The notes under the pieces were generated by a model. That model did no database searches, was not told the DNA's origin, and saw only the letters and a program-made list of their open reading frames with translations. A stretch of 64,000 nt of DNA from Suillus spraguei (Eukaryota; Basidiomycota; Agaricomycetes; Boletales; Suillaceae), in NCBI GenBank assembly GCA_016800925.1, contig JABCPU010000304.1:1-64000 (forward strand). Direction: 5' to 3'. The position numbers and the translations under genes are program-made. Below are positions 1-11,408 of the stretch, in pieces; the first letter of the stretch is position 1, and each line of letters begins with the position of its first letter.

Positions 1-2235
1 GCAGGCAGGTATGTAACTCTCCTCGAGGTCGCGCCTCATATTTGGCCAGTAGTAAGATTGTCGTATTGCCGCGTAGGATTTGTCGATCCCGAAATGTCCT
101 AGTTGGTCGTGTGCCAGACGAAAAATTGTTTCTCGTAGGTGCGTCACTCGAGGTATGACCAGTCGATCGTTCAGATACAGTAAACCGTTTCGTTGCTGCA
201 GTCCTGGAAGTGAGCCAACTAACTTCGTCAGTTTTACGCACCATGTGTCGGTGAGGTATCCTGCTTTGATGTTGTTGAACAATGACGCATCAGGTGTCAC
301 AGAAAGTATCAGCGAGATTGGTTTGATGTTCTCGCCGACTGCAGTTGGCATGTGTACAGTTCGCTGTACGTAAGTAGGCATGTCTTTGTCGTCTGGTGGT
401 AGTCGTGATAGCGCGTCCGCACGGAGTTGTCCTCTCCTCGGATATATTGGATTTGGAAATCATATTGGCCAAAGAATTCTTGCCACCTTGCTTGTCGTCG
501 CGGACAATTCCCGTTGGGTCATGAAATTTTCGAGAGTTCTATGGTCTGTGTAGACCGTGAAGGGGGTCCTAGTAGTTCGATTCGCCACTTCTTGAGAGCT
601 CGTACGATTGCTAACAGTTCCTTCTCATGAACAGGGTAATTCAGTTGCGCTCCTCGCAACTGCATTGAGTCGAATGCGACAGGCCGTGCTGTTTGTGGCG
701 TTGGTCCGACGCTTAGCATAGCACCCACGCGCCAGTCGCTGGCATCACAAGTGACGAAAATTTTGTTGTCCCCAAGGTTGTCGTGGTCTATTGTCGTTAG
801 ACAGTCTCTACTCACTACGAGCCGTTTGATAGCGTTGAACGCCTCTTGGTGCTCATCGTTCCAACCAGGCCAATCATGTTCGCTCGACTTTGTCGTCAGT
901 GGAGTCAGTATTCGAGTGTGGTCTGCGAGGCTCGGCAGGAATTGGTCTAGGTATCGTACGAGACCTAGGAAGGACCGGACGTCACTCGTCGAGTTCGGCA
1001 CCGGCCAGTCAAGTATTCTTTTTGCCTTTGATGCGTCCGCCTCGATTCCAGAGCCCGAAATACGGTGACCGAGGAAATCAATCTCAGTGCAGAACAACGA
1101 TGTCTTTTTGGGGAGCAGAAGAGGCAAGCTTTTCGTAACGCATCCAAGACGAGTTTTACGTTCTTGACGTGTTCTGCTACAGACTGCGACCAGATAATGA
1201 TATCGTCCAGGTATGCGTGGCATATTTTTCCGATCAGGCCACGTAGAGCGATGAACATTTCTACGTTGGGTGTTAGCAGGCGCGTTTCGGCCTCCTTGTG
1301 GCATTACGGTCCACTCATGTAGGCCTTCTGGTGCGTCGATTGCCGTATATTTGATGTCGTCAGGGTGTATGCGTGTCTGAAAGAACGAGTTTGTCATATC
1401 AATCTTACCGAAGATCTTACCCTTTGCACAATCTCTTAGGATTTCGTCTATGCGCGGTAGCGGGTGGTTGTCTGGCACTGTGTTAGCGTTCAGTGCTCGA
1501 TAATCATTCACCCATCTTGGTAGAGGCTGTGGGGTCCTTCTTAGGTATCAGGAAGGCCGGGGAGACGAATGGGCTTGATGATGGTCGTAGTCTTCCGGCC
1601 GCGATGTGCTGATTCAAAAGGGCGTCCCAAGCTTCCCTGTATTTTCTAGGTGTGTTATAACGCCTACACTGTATGATCTTGTTAGGATCCTTAAGCGTTA
1701 TGCGGTGGACGATATCTGTGGGCAGTTGGTCAATATGGGGTATATCGTCAGGAAATCGATCTTCATATTTCCGACGCATCTCTTTATCGAGACGGTCCAG
1801 ATGTTCTTTGTTAGCCTCAATGAAAGCGAGGGTATCAATTCGTCGACGTAGAAGTCCTACAACGTTCGGAGTTTCAGAAGTTGTATCCTTTTCTAGATCG
1901 TTGTGGCGGTCAGTCAGAACACTCTTGAGCTCCTTAACCACATTCTTGCGTAATCGTAATAGTTCGCGTCGCGATGGCATGTTGACCTTCACTCGTGGTT
2001 TGTGTTCTGGAGGGCTCAAAAGATCGTAGTTCGAGTTTTTGACGATACATGTTCGAGAGTCATGATCTATAACAAGGCAATTATGTGATAAGAAAGGTCC
2101 TCCAAGGAGGAGGGGAACTGCAAGGTTCGGTGCGATGATCGCACGTATCATACGCGAAGTCCAATCATGATTAAGTGAACACGGAGACAACAGAACATAT
2201 TCAGAAAAGGAGAAAGGAGAAGAAGAATTGTCCAT
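1..2235 (-). pseudogene. Ty3/gypsy Pol (RT, RNase H, integrase start), frameshifted
   Basis: Reverse transcriptase motifs are clear: DYRALNANTVPDNHPLPRID and KIDMTNSFFQTRIHPDD in one frame, then the catalytic box HAYLDDIIIW in another (about 1200). The thumb and RNase H (FVTCDASDWRVGAMLS, then TDHRTLENF near 550) follow, and the integrase zinc-binding segment (RLAHDQLGHFGIDKSY, YYWPNM) is cut at base 1. At least two frame changes lie within RT and RNase H (near 1250 and 560), so this copy could not make a continuous polyprotein. It belongs with the gag frame at 2148-3344. Confidence 0.85.
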
Positions 2236-3344
2236 GAATGCAGAGTTCGCTTCAATCTTTTGTACAATTTGCGTTTACGCAATCCGAGCTTGTTGACGAC
2301 GTTTTCGTCAATCAGAACTAAATGTGACCCATGGTCAATCAAGGCGTCGAAGCGTTCAAAAGAGTTGGAGTTGGGTCCTGTCAAGAGACAGGACCACATA
2401 ATGTGGGCGGTTTCGAAAGGGGCTACGCACATGTCATCTTCAGAATCCGATCCGTCGTCAAGAATCGACGACGGCATGACAGCTCCTACTGGTCCGACGG
2501 CGGCTACGGCTCTAGTCTTCGGTTTGGCTGCGATGGCGTCTGATTCCGTGAGCACTTTGTAGGTTGATGCTTCAGGTGCGCCATCGGTACATTCTTTTGA
2601 CTGGTGCGAGACGTAGAACTTCCGACACTTGAAACAACCTTTATGTTTCATCAGTAGGCCACGTTCAGATTCTGTCAGGGCTCCTAAACGTGAAGATGAC
2701 GGATTGTATGTCTTAGAAGACGAGGTCTTGTTCGAGGAAGAAGTTGCACGTTTCGAGGATTTGTATAGGTCCTCAGCGATCTTTTTATGGGAGGCGAGAT
2801 CCTCGAGACGCTTGTCGTCGAGGTGTTTGACCTCCTCAATCCATTTTTTGAGAGTAAGGTCATCGGCGAGCTTTGCTCGGAGTACAGGGATGGTGAGTTC
2901 CTCACAGATGTGAGCCTCGAGCTGGTTGCGAAGTTGGACGTCTGACAGATGAGCAGCATTGCCGTAGAGTAGCGCATTCTGGTTCTGTAGTTCCAAGGCC
3001 CATTCATAGAACGAACGATTGCCTTGGTACGAGCCCAGAACCTTCCAGCGTAGTTTCGTATCCCAGTGCGTATCAAGCCAGGCATCTTTAAGGGCAGTCA
3101 TATAGGCAGTGAATGTTCCTGCATCAAGGACGGCTCGTTGAGTCAGGTACCACGTTCGTAGTCGCGCATCGAGCATTCCAGAAGCGATCATTTTTACTTG
3201 ATCTTCAGCATCGATTCCCTTATGCATGAAGTAAGTTTCACAACTGTTTTCCCAATCGCGAGCGACTTCGGGCGTGAGTTCGCCAGCCAAGAGCCTTGGT
3301 GGTTTGTTGGGAGCAGATTGTTCGACACTAGCGGATTTGGTCAT
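2148..3344 (-). CDS. Ty3/gypsy Gag with zinc knuckle and protease start
   Basis: Open frame of about 398 codons for a retrotransposon Gag. The N-terminal half is the helical capsid-like part (WENSCETYF, later KLRWKVLGSYQGNRSFYEWA). A zinc knuckle follows (CFKC...SHQSKEC, spacing CX2CX6HX4C), which binds the element RNA in particle assembly. The end runs into a retropepsin-like strand in which the usual D-S/T-G is DHGS, so the protease is probably impaired. The same frame is open upstream of the listed Met back to about 3590, with an acidic and Ser/Pro-rich stretch, so the true N-terminus may be longer. It is followed on the same strand by pol. Confidence 0.75.
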   Translation of the reverse strand: MTKSASVEQSAPNKPPRLLAGELTPEVARDWENSCETYFMHKGIDAEDQVKMIASGMLDARLRTWYLTQRAVLDAGTFTAYMTALKDAWLDTHWDTKLRWKVLGSYQGNRSFYEWALELQNQNALLYGNAAHLSDVQLRNQLEAHICEELTIPVLRAKLADDLTLKKWIEEVKHLDDKRLEDLASHKKIAEDLYKSSKRATSSSNKTSSSKTYNPSSSRLGALTESERGLLMKHKGCFKCRKFYVSHQSKECTDGAPEASTYKVLTESDAIAAKPKTRAVAAVGPVGAVMPSSILDDGSDSEDDMCVAPFETAHIMWSCLLTGPNSNSFERFDALIDHGSHLVLIDENVVNKLGLRKRKLYKRLKRTLHSWTILLLLSPFLNMFCCLRVHLIMIGLRV

Positions 3345-3600
3345 CTTGCGAGAACGAGGGTATGATATATGCGCGTCGTCTGAGTCAGAATCCGACGAGG
3401 AGTCACAATATGTGGTAGCGGGAGTGATAAGTCTAGCGGGCGTGTTATCCGAAGATATAGATGACAGAGGGGATGAGGGTGGGTTAGGAGGAGGTTGTTG
3501 TCTTTGGTTCCTCGCACGCTGTCGCGTGGTCAGAGGTTCAGAGACGGTAGGGTTCCTTCGTATGGAAGGCAGTTTGACAGGTCAGGTATCGGGCGGGTAA

Positions 3601-3962
3601 CCCGGCGGTAGAGAAATAACAGTTTCGATGAGTTTCGAATAATCGACAAGTTCCGTTTCTGTTAAAAAAAAAGTGGAACCTTACTCGGGAGAACAGTAAG
3701 GAACACTGAATGAATCGGACGAAAGTAACAGGACGAAACTGTGGATCTTTTAGAGCGTGATACTAATGGGTAGATGATGGTAGGTATGAGACCCGAGTCT
3801 AGTCTGAACAGTACAGAAGTCGCGGGATATAAGGGGATGGATCACATGACGTTTGATAAGGTAAGCATGTAGTAAGCAGCCAGCTTACACTATGACTATG
3901 TAAATGTATCGCAATCGCAAGAAACTGCGACAGTTCGTCATTTCGTTGACAGCTGCAGTGCC
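3601..3962. other. Intergenic stretch without recognisable gene
   Basis: This stretch lies between the retrotransposon and the end of the first GTPase locus. The right part (about 3850-3962) still aligns loosely with the 3' coding end of the related gene at 45.7-46.6 kb, so it is the decayed tail of that gene. Nothing else was recognised. Confidence 0.5.
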
Positions 3963-5558
3963 CTATGTTTTGTGAGGGGCCTGTGAACAATGGTCCAGAA
4001 TAAGTTTGCAGACGTCTTCGTAGGATTGTGCACGACACTGTTGTAAATCCTGGGGTTCGGCACGTCCACCTGGCAGAGTTGTGATACATGCATATCCAGG
4101 GAAATGCATTCCATATTTCGTAAGCTGGTCTTTGTTCTGATTCCACCACTCTGTCATCACTGGACGCCAGTTTTCCAAGCACGTCACCACCATAACAATG
4201 GGCACTTTGCTGTCACCAATGGCTGATGAGAAGGTTTGGTAATTGGTTCGCAGAGCTTTTGTGGGTCGCGTTCCGCGCACGCAATACATAAGGAGATGGA
4301 CACCGTCTCCGCCAGGCTTGTTCAGGCTACCGAGAAATAGAGCCAACCTCTTTGCAGCCGTGGCCGCAGGAACTCTGCCCTCAGAGCCCTCATTTAACCC
4401 TAAGACATGGTTACCGATCCGCTCTGTCCCAAAATCTCGGAGTGCAAGAATGCCTACCTGCCGTATCCCACAGCCTGAAATATTGCCCGCTGATCATCAC
4501 ATCATATGCAGCATGTGTAACAGTACATGACAGGGCGTCAGGAGATGTTTGCGCTACGTCGCGGCCCATAACGAGATTTATGAGTGAGCTTTTGCCTACT
4601 CCACTCTCCCCCAAGAGTACTACGTTACGCGGCCGGTTTTCATATCCCTGTAGACGCATCAACCATCCGTTGACCGATATCACAGTGCACGAACCTGTTG
4701 TGGACCTGTGTTTCTTACATCTGAAGGGACTTGCAAGTTACCGTAATCCTCGATTGTCGTTTGCGGTAGGTTTTCGCGTCTGATCTGCTGCGCCACCTGT
4801 TGAGCTACTTCTTTGGTCATCCCACATCGTTTTGTGAGAACTCCAATGATATCTGTCTTCTTGGGACGACCAGCGACATATTCCACAAGTTTGCTAATGG
4901 ACGAAGCAAACCATCCATGCCCGCCGGTCCACCCTTCCTTATATTCGTTGCGATGGGCCTCAATAACTCTACGGAGTATGCCACGCGACTCCTCGTATTT
5001 ACTTCTATGTCTCCCGTCGAGAAGATTCGCTGCGGTTATGCATGCGTGTCCCACAGACCTGATGTGATGCTTTTCCAAGTGGCCCTCATTCCGCGTGTAC
5101 CAGTCTTCCATCCTTGTCTCTCTTTCGAGGTGCGTGACGACTAACGCGAGCGGAACTTTTTCCTCGCAGAGAAACTCGAAGAACAACCTATAGTTGCTCT
5201 GCGTGGTTGCCGTGACTCTACCTCCGCGTATACAGAAGAGCAAGAGGTCGATACCTCCACGTTCTTTCAAAGTGTTGATGAGGCCATATGCGTTTGAAAT
5301 TGCAGTAAGGTATTCTCCAGTTTGTAGACGGGGCTCCTCGAGGCCGACCGTATCAAACACCTCATATCGAGTCCCATTTTCGAAGGTTATCGAGTACTCT
5401 GTCCAATGCAGAGTACAGCGGTGAGAGTCGGGCGATATGTGCGCAATCTGTTGGCCGGCCATCAGGTTGATGACAGAGCTTTTGCCTGCTCCTGTTTCTC
5501 CAAAGATCACGATATTCATTCTAATGGCAACGTTTCTGTTGTCAGTAATACGACCCAT
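3963..5558 (-). CDS. Two-domain AIG1-like GTPase (fused gene)
   Basis: Reading from ATG at 5558 (or in-frame ATG 5519), exon 1 (5558-4695) encodes a complete G domain: G1 GETGAGKSS, G3-like DTVGLEEP, then LLLFCIRGGRVTAT and VTHLERE, with no classical NKxD. No stop separates it from the next domain. A 47-nt intron (4648-4694) joins it in frame to exon 2 (4647-4458; second P-loop GESGVGKSS) and exon 3 (4399-3963; G-L-N-E-G-S-E-G and MYCVRGTR). The exon sum is 1491 nt, i.e. 496 residues. The intron matches in position and sequence the first intron of the single-domain paralogue at 45.7 kb, which supports the splice. The second domain stops early: a TAG stands where the paralogue has TGG, removing about 37 C-terminal residues. 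The alternative is two abutting genes. Role unknown; the family (AIG1/Toc34/GIMAP, paraseptin GTPases) often works at membranes. Confidence 0.7.
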
Positions 5559-6902
5559 GAATATAGCGCTATTCACACCTGTGCTGTGTCGATTCCACGC
5601 TACGTGATGGGCGAGCTATTTTACGAACGCCCAGAATGATACCGTCTGTGACTAGTAGTATATATATGCGAAACGGTGGAATCGATGGTGATCCATCTTT
5701 GCACCACGCTTGAGATCTAGATTGCGGCGAACTGCGAGATCTAGACGGCTATGTACGAGTGTTAATGCTCATCACGTTGTGATATCGAAGACTCAGGTTT
5801 TTGCTAGATCTTGCTATCTAATGTCCTAGCCCTGGTCGTCACAAAGGGTTGCATCACCTCCGACTGAAATTGCGAGCCAATTACTTAAACGTCGGGGGGC
5901 GTATCCACCAATCCAACAGTCCCTCTAGTTCATGACTACCTTGGCTCGCGCGGAATAGGCTACGTCACCCACACGACCACCTGAGTTGACGAAGCCGGCC
6001 CACTACGAATTGTGTAGCAACAGATGACGGTCCAGATACTGGATGAAAGATGAACGACGAAAGAAAAAATGACCTCAACGTGGCCGGCTACTTTGGGAGG
6101 AAATCACGCGAAGTCAGTAGAGAGAGGATCGGAGACTTCTTTACTTTAGGCAGATTCTTACTCGCCTCAATGCATCACATCTGATATCTCCTCTTGAACA
6201 TTTTCAATGTTAGTCGCTTGCTTTGAGCATTGTACAATCTCAGCACCAGACGCTGATAAACACGAGGGGCATCATTGTGCAGTCCTCAGCTTCGCATGAA
6301 GGAATTATATGCACACTGAATAATATCCTACGAGGGTGTGAAATACTGACCCATGTGATACGCATCTTTCATTTACGCTGCACGCTCCGTATGATCAGGT
6401 CACGGTATACATAAATACAGTAGACTACATTTTTACTAGACTCAGCATTTTTCGCGCTCTGCCTGACTTTTGAAGTTATCCCTTGTGTGCATAACGGGAA
6501 TTCTACAACAACCGAGACCCCATATATCACCTCCATTCGCAGAATTGACGCAGATGTTGTGGCTGATTGAGTTCAGGGTCTCAGCCCACTGTCTTGTATT
6601 CGGACTGTGATTCGTCCCGAAGCAAGATTAAAATGCAGGTCTTATCCTCAGTATTTGTGGGCCAAGTGCAGTTACCTAAGGTACTGGGAGGACGGAGCGT
6701 TTAATCCCGCGGAAAGACGTAATCATTATTAACAGTGTCTGTGAGCATTGAGACGGACCATGTGCATAAGATATCAAGATCACACACTAAGTCTGGAGTT
6801 GTGGCCTTCAAGTCTGAGCTAGCCCGCGAGACAGTAGCCGGGAATAGAGACCATAGGCTCTTTATGAAGTTTGGAAGAATTTTCCCTGAAGTTCAACTCG
6901 TG

Positions 6903-6955
6903 ACCGGTTTACTGATGGCCCTTGGCCACTGGCCAAGGGCCATCAGTAAACCGGT
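6903..6955. repeat. Perfect 25-bp inverted repeat with 3-nt loop
   Basis: The arm ACCGGTTTACTGATGGCCCT plus TGGCC is followed by ACT and then its exact reverse complement. A third partial copy of the arm (GGCCAAGGGC) follows at about 6969. Twenty-five perfect pairs without mismatch is far beyond chance and suggests recent origin or selection. No transposon ends were recognised around it. Confidence 0.95.
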
Positions 6956-7566
6956 GAGACTAAGACATGGCCAAGGGCAACCCTTCTTTCCTGTATATTA
7001 CGATATAGGGTTAGCAATGTGATCACGCCAGGCCCAGAGGTATATTTTACGTCATGTCTAGGAAAGAACATTTCGGCTGAGGCTCACCAGTGGCCCACTG
7101 AAGATCATAAGAATCAGTTTAAGTGTGCTGCACTGCTTACCTCAAGCTACTACATCCTCTTCCACTTCTTCATAAAGTCAATCGATATTAACCCTGGTCC
7201 CTGCTTGTTCCGGCGGTGTCCCGTCATACGTATCGCCCGGAGTGAACCGGAGCATTGAATTATTCAGGTACTCCAAGGAGGTTAGATGAACAAGTTTCTA
7301 AGCGGGGAATGATGTTTATCATTAGAAACAAGACTAAACGAGGCACAAAAGAGGTCAAAAATCGAGGGCAGAAAGGGGCTAGTAGACGTGACGCTGTCAT
7401 AGGTCGCCATCGGGAGATTATGGGATGTTCCGGCAATGGCTCGTCGTTGGTATAAAACCCTCCAAAAACTCCACATTCGCATACCGTTTCAACCGCCATC
7501 TTCTTATTCGCCGTCACTATTCATATCGTAGAGTAAGTGCTCGTCACTTTTTGCCATTAATGCCAG

Positions 7567-7581
7567 CCGATAAATTATCGG
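7567..7581. promoter_or_regulatory. Palindromic candidate regulator site upstream of PCK
   Basis: CCGATAAATTATCGG is a perfect palindrome with inverted CCG/CGG ends, about 140 bp before the start codon of the PEP carboxykinase gene. It is followed at once by CCGGGGTATCCG. Inverted or direct CCG triplets are the usual targets of fungal Zn2Cys6 activators, and gluconeogenic genes in fungi are driven by such factors (Cat8/FacB, AcuK/AcuM). The spacing here does not exactly match a published consensus I can recall, so this is a candidate only. Confidence 0.35.
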
Positions 7582-7716
7582 ATCCGGGGTATCCGAACAG
7601 GCGGGCTCCGGCCTCGCCAACACGGATCTTGCACGGATCACCATCATCATTGTCTTGTACCATCTAAAATCTTTGTTGACCAACTTCAGCAGACTCCTTT
7701 ATATTCATCCATCACA

Positions 7717-9715
7717 ATGGTTCATCCCCACCATACGCCCTACGTTACACCTCACATCTTGCACAAGCATTACGCTCAGGCATTCGACAATGAATTTCAT
7801 AGTAACCGTCAGTGTGCCTGAGCGCTATCCCTCCTATCTACTGAATGTTTCAAACAGTCATCGGCCGTGACCTCGAGTATTTTTCGCAGGCAGGATTTGA
7901 CATGGACAGGATCCAGCTAAAGCGCAACGCACCTGTAGCTCAGCTTTACGAAGATGCCATTCGCAACGAAGGCGCGATTATCTCCTCCTCCGGTGCACTC
8001 ATCAACTTTTCTGGTAAGAAGACTGGTAGAAGTCCTAAAGACAAGCGAATCGTCTATGAGGAGACAAGTAAGGATGATATTTGGTGGGGTTCCGTGAATA
8101 TTAAGATGGATGAACGTGAGATTATTCTGTTGTACACCGGTCTCTTGTCTCAGCAATTTTTTTCTAGACACATTTGAGATCAACCGCGAGCGTGCCATCG
8201 ACTATCTGAATACGCGTGAAAATGTCTACGTCTTCGATGGTTTTGCTGGTGTAAGTCCTGTTTTCCACTGCATGAGCTTGCACTAATCACTGTTTTTAGT
8301 GGGATCCCAAATACCGTATCAAGGTCCGCGTCATTTGTGCCCGTGCATACCATGCTCTCTTCATGGTATGTAACCACAATCAAATGCATTTCTTTTTCTG
8401 ACAACCTGGAAGAACAACATGTTGATCCGCCCCACCGAGGAAGAACTCGCAAGTTTCGGCGAGCCTGACTTCATCATCTACAATGCTGGTCAATTCCCTG
8501 CGAACCGCTTCACCAAGGGCATGTCCTCCACTACATCGGTGGAAATCAACTTCAAGCGCATGGAAATGGTCATCCTCGGCACTGAGTACGCCGGCGAGAT
8601 GAAGAAAGGAGTCTTTTCCGTCATGCACTATCTTCAACCTGTCAAGTTTGGTCAGCTCTCCCTTCACTCTTCTGCCAATGTCGGTATGGAGAAGGGCGAT
8701 GTCACCCTGTTCTTCGGTCTTTCTGGAACAGGAAAGACCACTCTCTCCGCTGATCCAAACCGCCTTCTCATTGGTGATGATGAACACGTGTGGTCAGACA
8801 CTGGGGTATTCAACATCGAGGGAGGATGCTATGCTAAGTGCATCAACTTGTCAAGCGAGAAGGAGCCGGAGATATTCAACGCCATTCGTTTCGGCTCCAT
8901 CCTGGAGAATGTTGTATACAACCCTTTGTCGCGCATACCAGATTATGACGATGTTAGCATCACGGAGAACACGCGCTGTGCATACCCGATCGAATACATT
9001 CCAAACGCGAAGATCCCGTGTATGGTGGACAGACAACCGAGCAACATTATCATGTTGACGTGCGACGCGTTCGGTGTCCTTCCACCTGTAAGTAAACTTT
9101 CACCAGACCAAGCAAGCTACCATTTCCTCGCTGGTTACACTTCGTGAGTCCATTTCTGCTTCTTTCGGCACCACTCGCTAAGTCATACTTAAAGGAAAAC
9201 GCCCGGCACGGAAGATGGTGTCCTCGAGCCTATCCCAACATTCTCGACCTGCTATAGCGCGCCTTTCATCGTGTTACATGTAGGTTTTCATCTTCTCGTA
9301 GGAAACCCTGAACTAAGCCTTGTTGGATTAGCCTGGACGCTATGCAGAAATGCTGGCAGAGCGCATGTCCAAACACAACGTGTCCTGCTGGTTGATCAAC
9401 ACGGGCTGGACTGGTGGTAAGTTCGGCACAGGCAAGCGTTGCCCGCTCAAATACACCCGCCGCATCGTCGATGCCGTACACTCCGGGGAGCTTCTCGATA
9501 GCGAGTATGAGACCTTCGGTGGCTTTGGGCTTCAGATTCCTACCGCGGTGGAAGGTGTTCCGCGTGAAGTCCTCAACCCGCGTCTGGCCTGGGCAGATAA
9601 GGAGGCTTTTGAACGTGAGGTTCGCAAGCTCGCGGGCATGTTCCAAAAGGCATTCAAGTTGTACGAAAGCGATGTGCAAGAAAGCGTGAGGTTGGCAGGC
9701 CCACGGGTGGATTAG
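7717..9715 (+). CDS. PCK1: Phosphoenolpyruvate carboxykinase (ATP)
   Basis: Converts oxaloacetate plus ATP to phosphoenolpyruvate, the committed step of gluconeogenesis in the cytosol. Seven exons fit exactly: 7717-7801, 7858-8115, 8168-8250, 8300-8365, 8413-9143, 9195-9279, 9332-9715 (1692 nt, 563 residues, normal for fungal ATP-type PCK). Visible motifs are [12 protein letters not shown] near residue 70, the kinase-1a P-loop [10 protein letters not shown] near 266, the metal-binding IGDDEHVW, the conserved [11 protein letters not shown] (its GTAAGT is coding, not a donor), SKTPGTEDG, and [20 protein letters not shown]. All catalytic motifs appear intact. The start was chosen because the first exon splices in frame to IGRDLEYF, as in homologues. 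The promoter carries a CCG palindrome, in keeping with carbon-source control. Confidence 0.97.
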
Positions 9716-10003
9716 AGACTCACAGTCGCTTTTCCCTCCTTATTTATAATTTACTGTTATAACGTGAGCACCCCGTAGAATGTAGTTATATCACTGAACC
9801 AAATCTGAACTGTACTCTAATGTACTACAGATTTAATGTATATATGTACTCAAATATACAGGGAAGTCGAACGTACGAATTTGTAGTGGGTGGACGCGAG
9901 AGTTAATGTTTTTAACATTCAATTATGGCTGAGAAGTTTAAATCGTTTGGTATCTGAACTAATCATCATCTATATTAATGGCTGTAGACCTTTGTAAATT
10001 ATG

Positions 10004-11408
10004 CTAATTGACTCTTGTCAGATACCCCCATACGCGATTGAGAAGGTCTCGAACCACTGAGCTACGAGGTTCTCCAGGGCGAGACAACTCCCAAATCAAC
10101 TTCTGGAGTGCTTCTTGAGCACTCTCAGAATGATCCGACGTATCTCGAGGTAAGGACGTGAAAGTAATGGATGGCGCTAACAACGGGTCCATACCCGTGT
10201 CATTTAACCCCTCCCACCATCCTTTCGCATCTTCATCGCTGTCGCAGCCACAGACCACAACGACCAAGCTGGCCTTGGATTTCGCGTAGACCTTGTAAAA
10301 CTTCTGCACCTCCATTCTCTGCGTATTGAGAGACTCGTCCTTATCCACGTAAAAAATTAACAAGCAAGGTTCGAAACCAATGCCCCCTTTGGACCGTTTT
10401 GCAGGTGGATAGGGTGCAGTTACGCGCTGGAACATGTAGTAATGCCCGCGCATGACTACCGTAGATCTGACCCATGCGCCATTAATAACCCCGCGATGTT
10501 ACAAACATTCAGGGTGGCCGGGACGGCAGAGTCGCAGACGATTACGTTTCGCGGGTGGTCCCTTTCATGGTCATCGCATGCCCACTCGACGTCGCGGACA
10601 CCTTTCTCATTGGGCAATCGACACTGGTCGATGACGTCGCAGAGGGTATGATATGACTGTATGCTACGCTGCCTGAGCCTATCACTGTCACGTTCGTCGA
10701 TGGTCACCGCGGTGACACATGCGTGGCCAGCGAAGGTCATATTGAGCTTTGAGATGGACTGCTCGTTTTTCCTCCACCATTCTTCCATGTCTGGGTCTTG
10801 GTTTTCCAAACGTGTAACGACGATGATGATCGGAACTTTATCCTTGACTTTGGAATGCAATGACATGTAGTTCCGGCGGAGCGCCGTGGTCTCTCTCGTG
10901 CCCTGCACGCAGTACACGAGAAGATGGATCCCATCCTGTTCCATAAGGGTTTGAAGGAGCTTCTTCACATTTTTTTGAGCTTCTTTATCGGGAACGCTCC
11001 CCTCAGAACCCTCATCAAGGCCTGCAACGAAGTCAGTAACGCCCACCAAGACTGGCTAACTGCACTTACCGGCTGTATCGAAAAGCTTTACCTTTAAGGT
11101 CTTGTTCCGAATCACAACATCATGCTCGTACACGTTCGTTCTAATGGTACATCCCTTGGCGTCGGAGGACGTCTGTGCTGATTGCGTCCTAGTGATCAAA
11201 TTGACCAAGGAGCTTTTACCAGCTCCCGTTTCTCCAAAAATGACAATATTGCATGTTTCCGTGCAGTGTGGGGTTCTCCAGCTCGGATATTGTTGGTACC
11301 GTCAGGACTCTGATCAGTGTTGTGGAGCTAACTTCAAGTCAACTGTAGACCGAGGAAGAGCCAAACACTACTTACAATAGATGGTTGCCTCTCAGTAGAT
11401 AAAGGCAT
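10004..11408 (-). pseudogene. Two-domain AIG1-like GTPase, second domain degenerate, frameshifted
   Basis: The first G domain is complete: CNIVIFGETGAGKSS, then an exon end at 11070, a 48-nt intron (11022-11069) and FDTA|GLDEGSEG, YCVQGTRETTA, VTRLENQD. The reading continues into a second copy of the fold (from HPRNVIV near 10545) in which the P-loop glycine/lysine/serine are gone (CDSAVPATLNVC). The frame is lost at the C4 run 10489-10492 (G run on the coding strand); one extra base there would join GVINGAWVRS and the last 150 codons (LLIFYVDKDES, ASLVVVVCGC). A likely first exon starts at ATG 11408, but its splice phase to the P-loop exon does not fit, so the start is unresolved. Either a sequencing slip in a homopolymer or true decay explains the break. 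Subtype of domain 1 is closest to the gene at 13.4-14.2 kb. Confidence 0.65.

Larger units (their letters stand above)
1..3600 (-). mobile_element. Ty3/gypsy LTR retrotransposon, partial and decayed
   Basis: The minus strand reads, from right to left, gag with a zinc knuckle, an aspartic protease remnant, reverse transcriptase, RNase H and the start of an integrase. This order (protease-RT-RNase H-integrase) is that of Ty3/gypsy elements. The reading frame changes several times, so the copy is probably inactive. The left window edge cuts the integrase, so the rest of pol and the 3' LTR are not visible. No LTR could be recognised to the right of gag because its partner lies outside the window. 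Confidence 0.9.
5559..7716. other. Intergenic region with a long perfect palindrome
   Basis: About 2.1 kb without a supported gene. The only open frames are short and lack family resemblance. The stretch contains the 53-bp palindrome listed separately (6903-6955) and, at its right end, the promoter of the PEP carboxykinase gene. Confidence 0.6.

Noticed and set aside
6735..7022. 95-codon frame covering the perfect palindrome
   Set aside because: The frame merely spans the inverted repeat; no support as a gene.
9092..9097. GTAAGT inside the PEP carboxykinase gene as a splice donor
   Set aside because: The codons encode the conserved [11 protein letters not shown] motif and the frame stays open, so it is coding.
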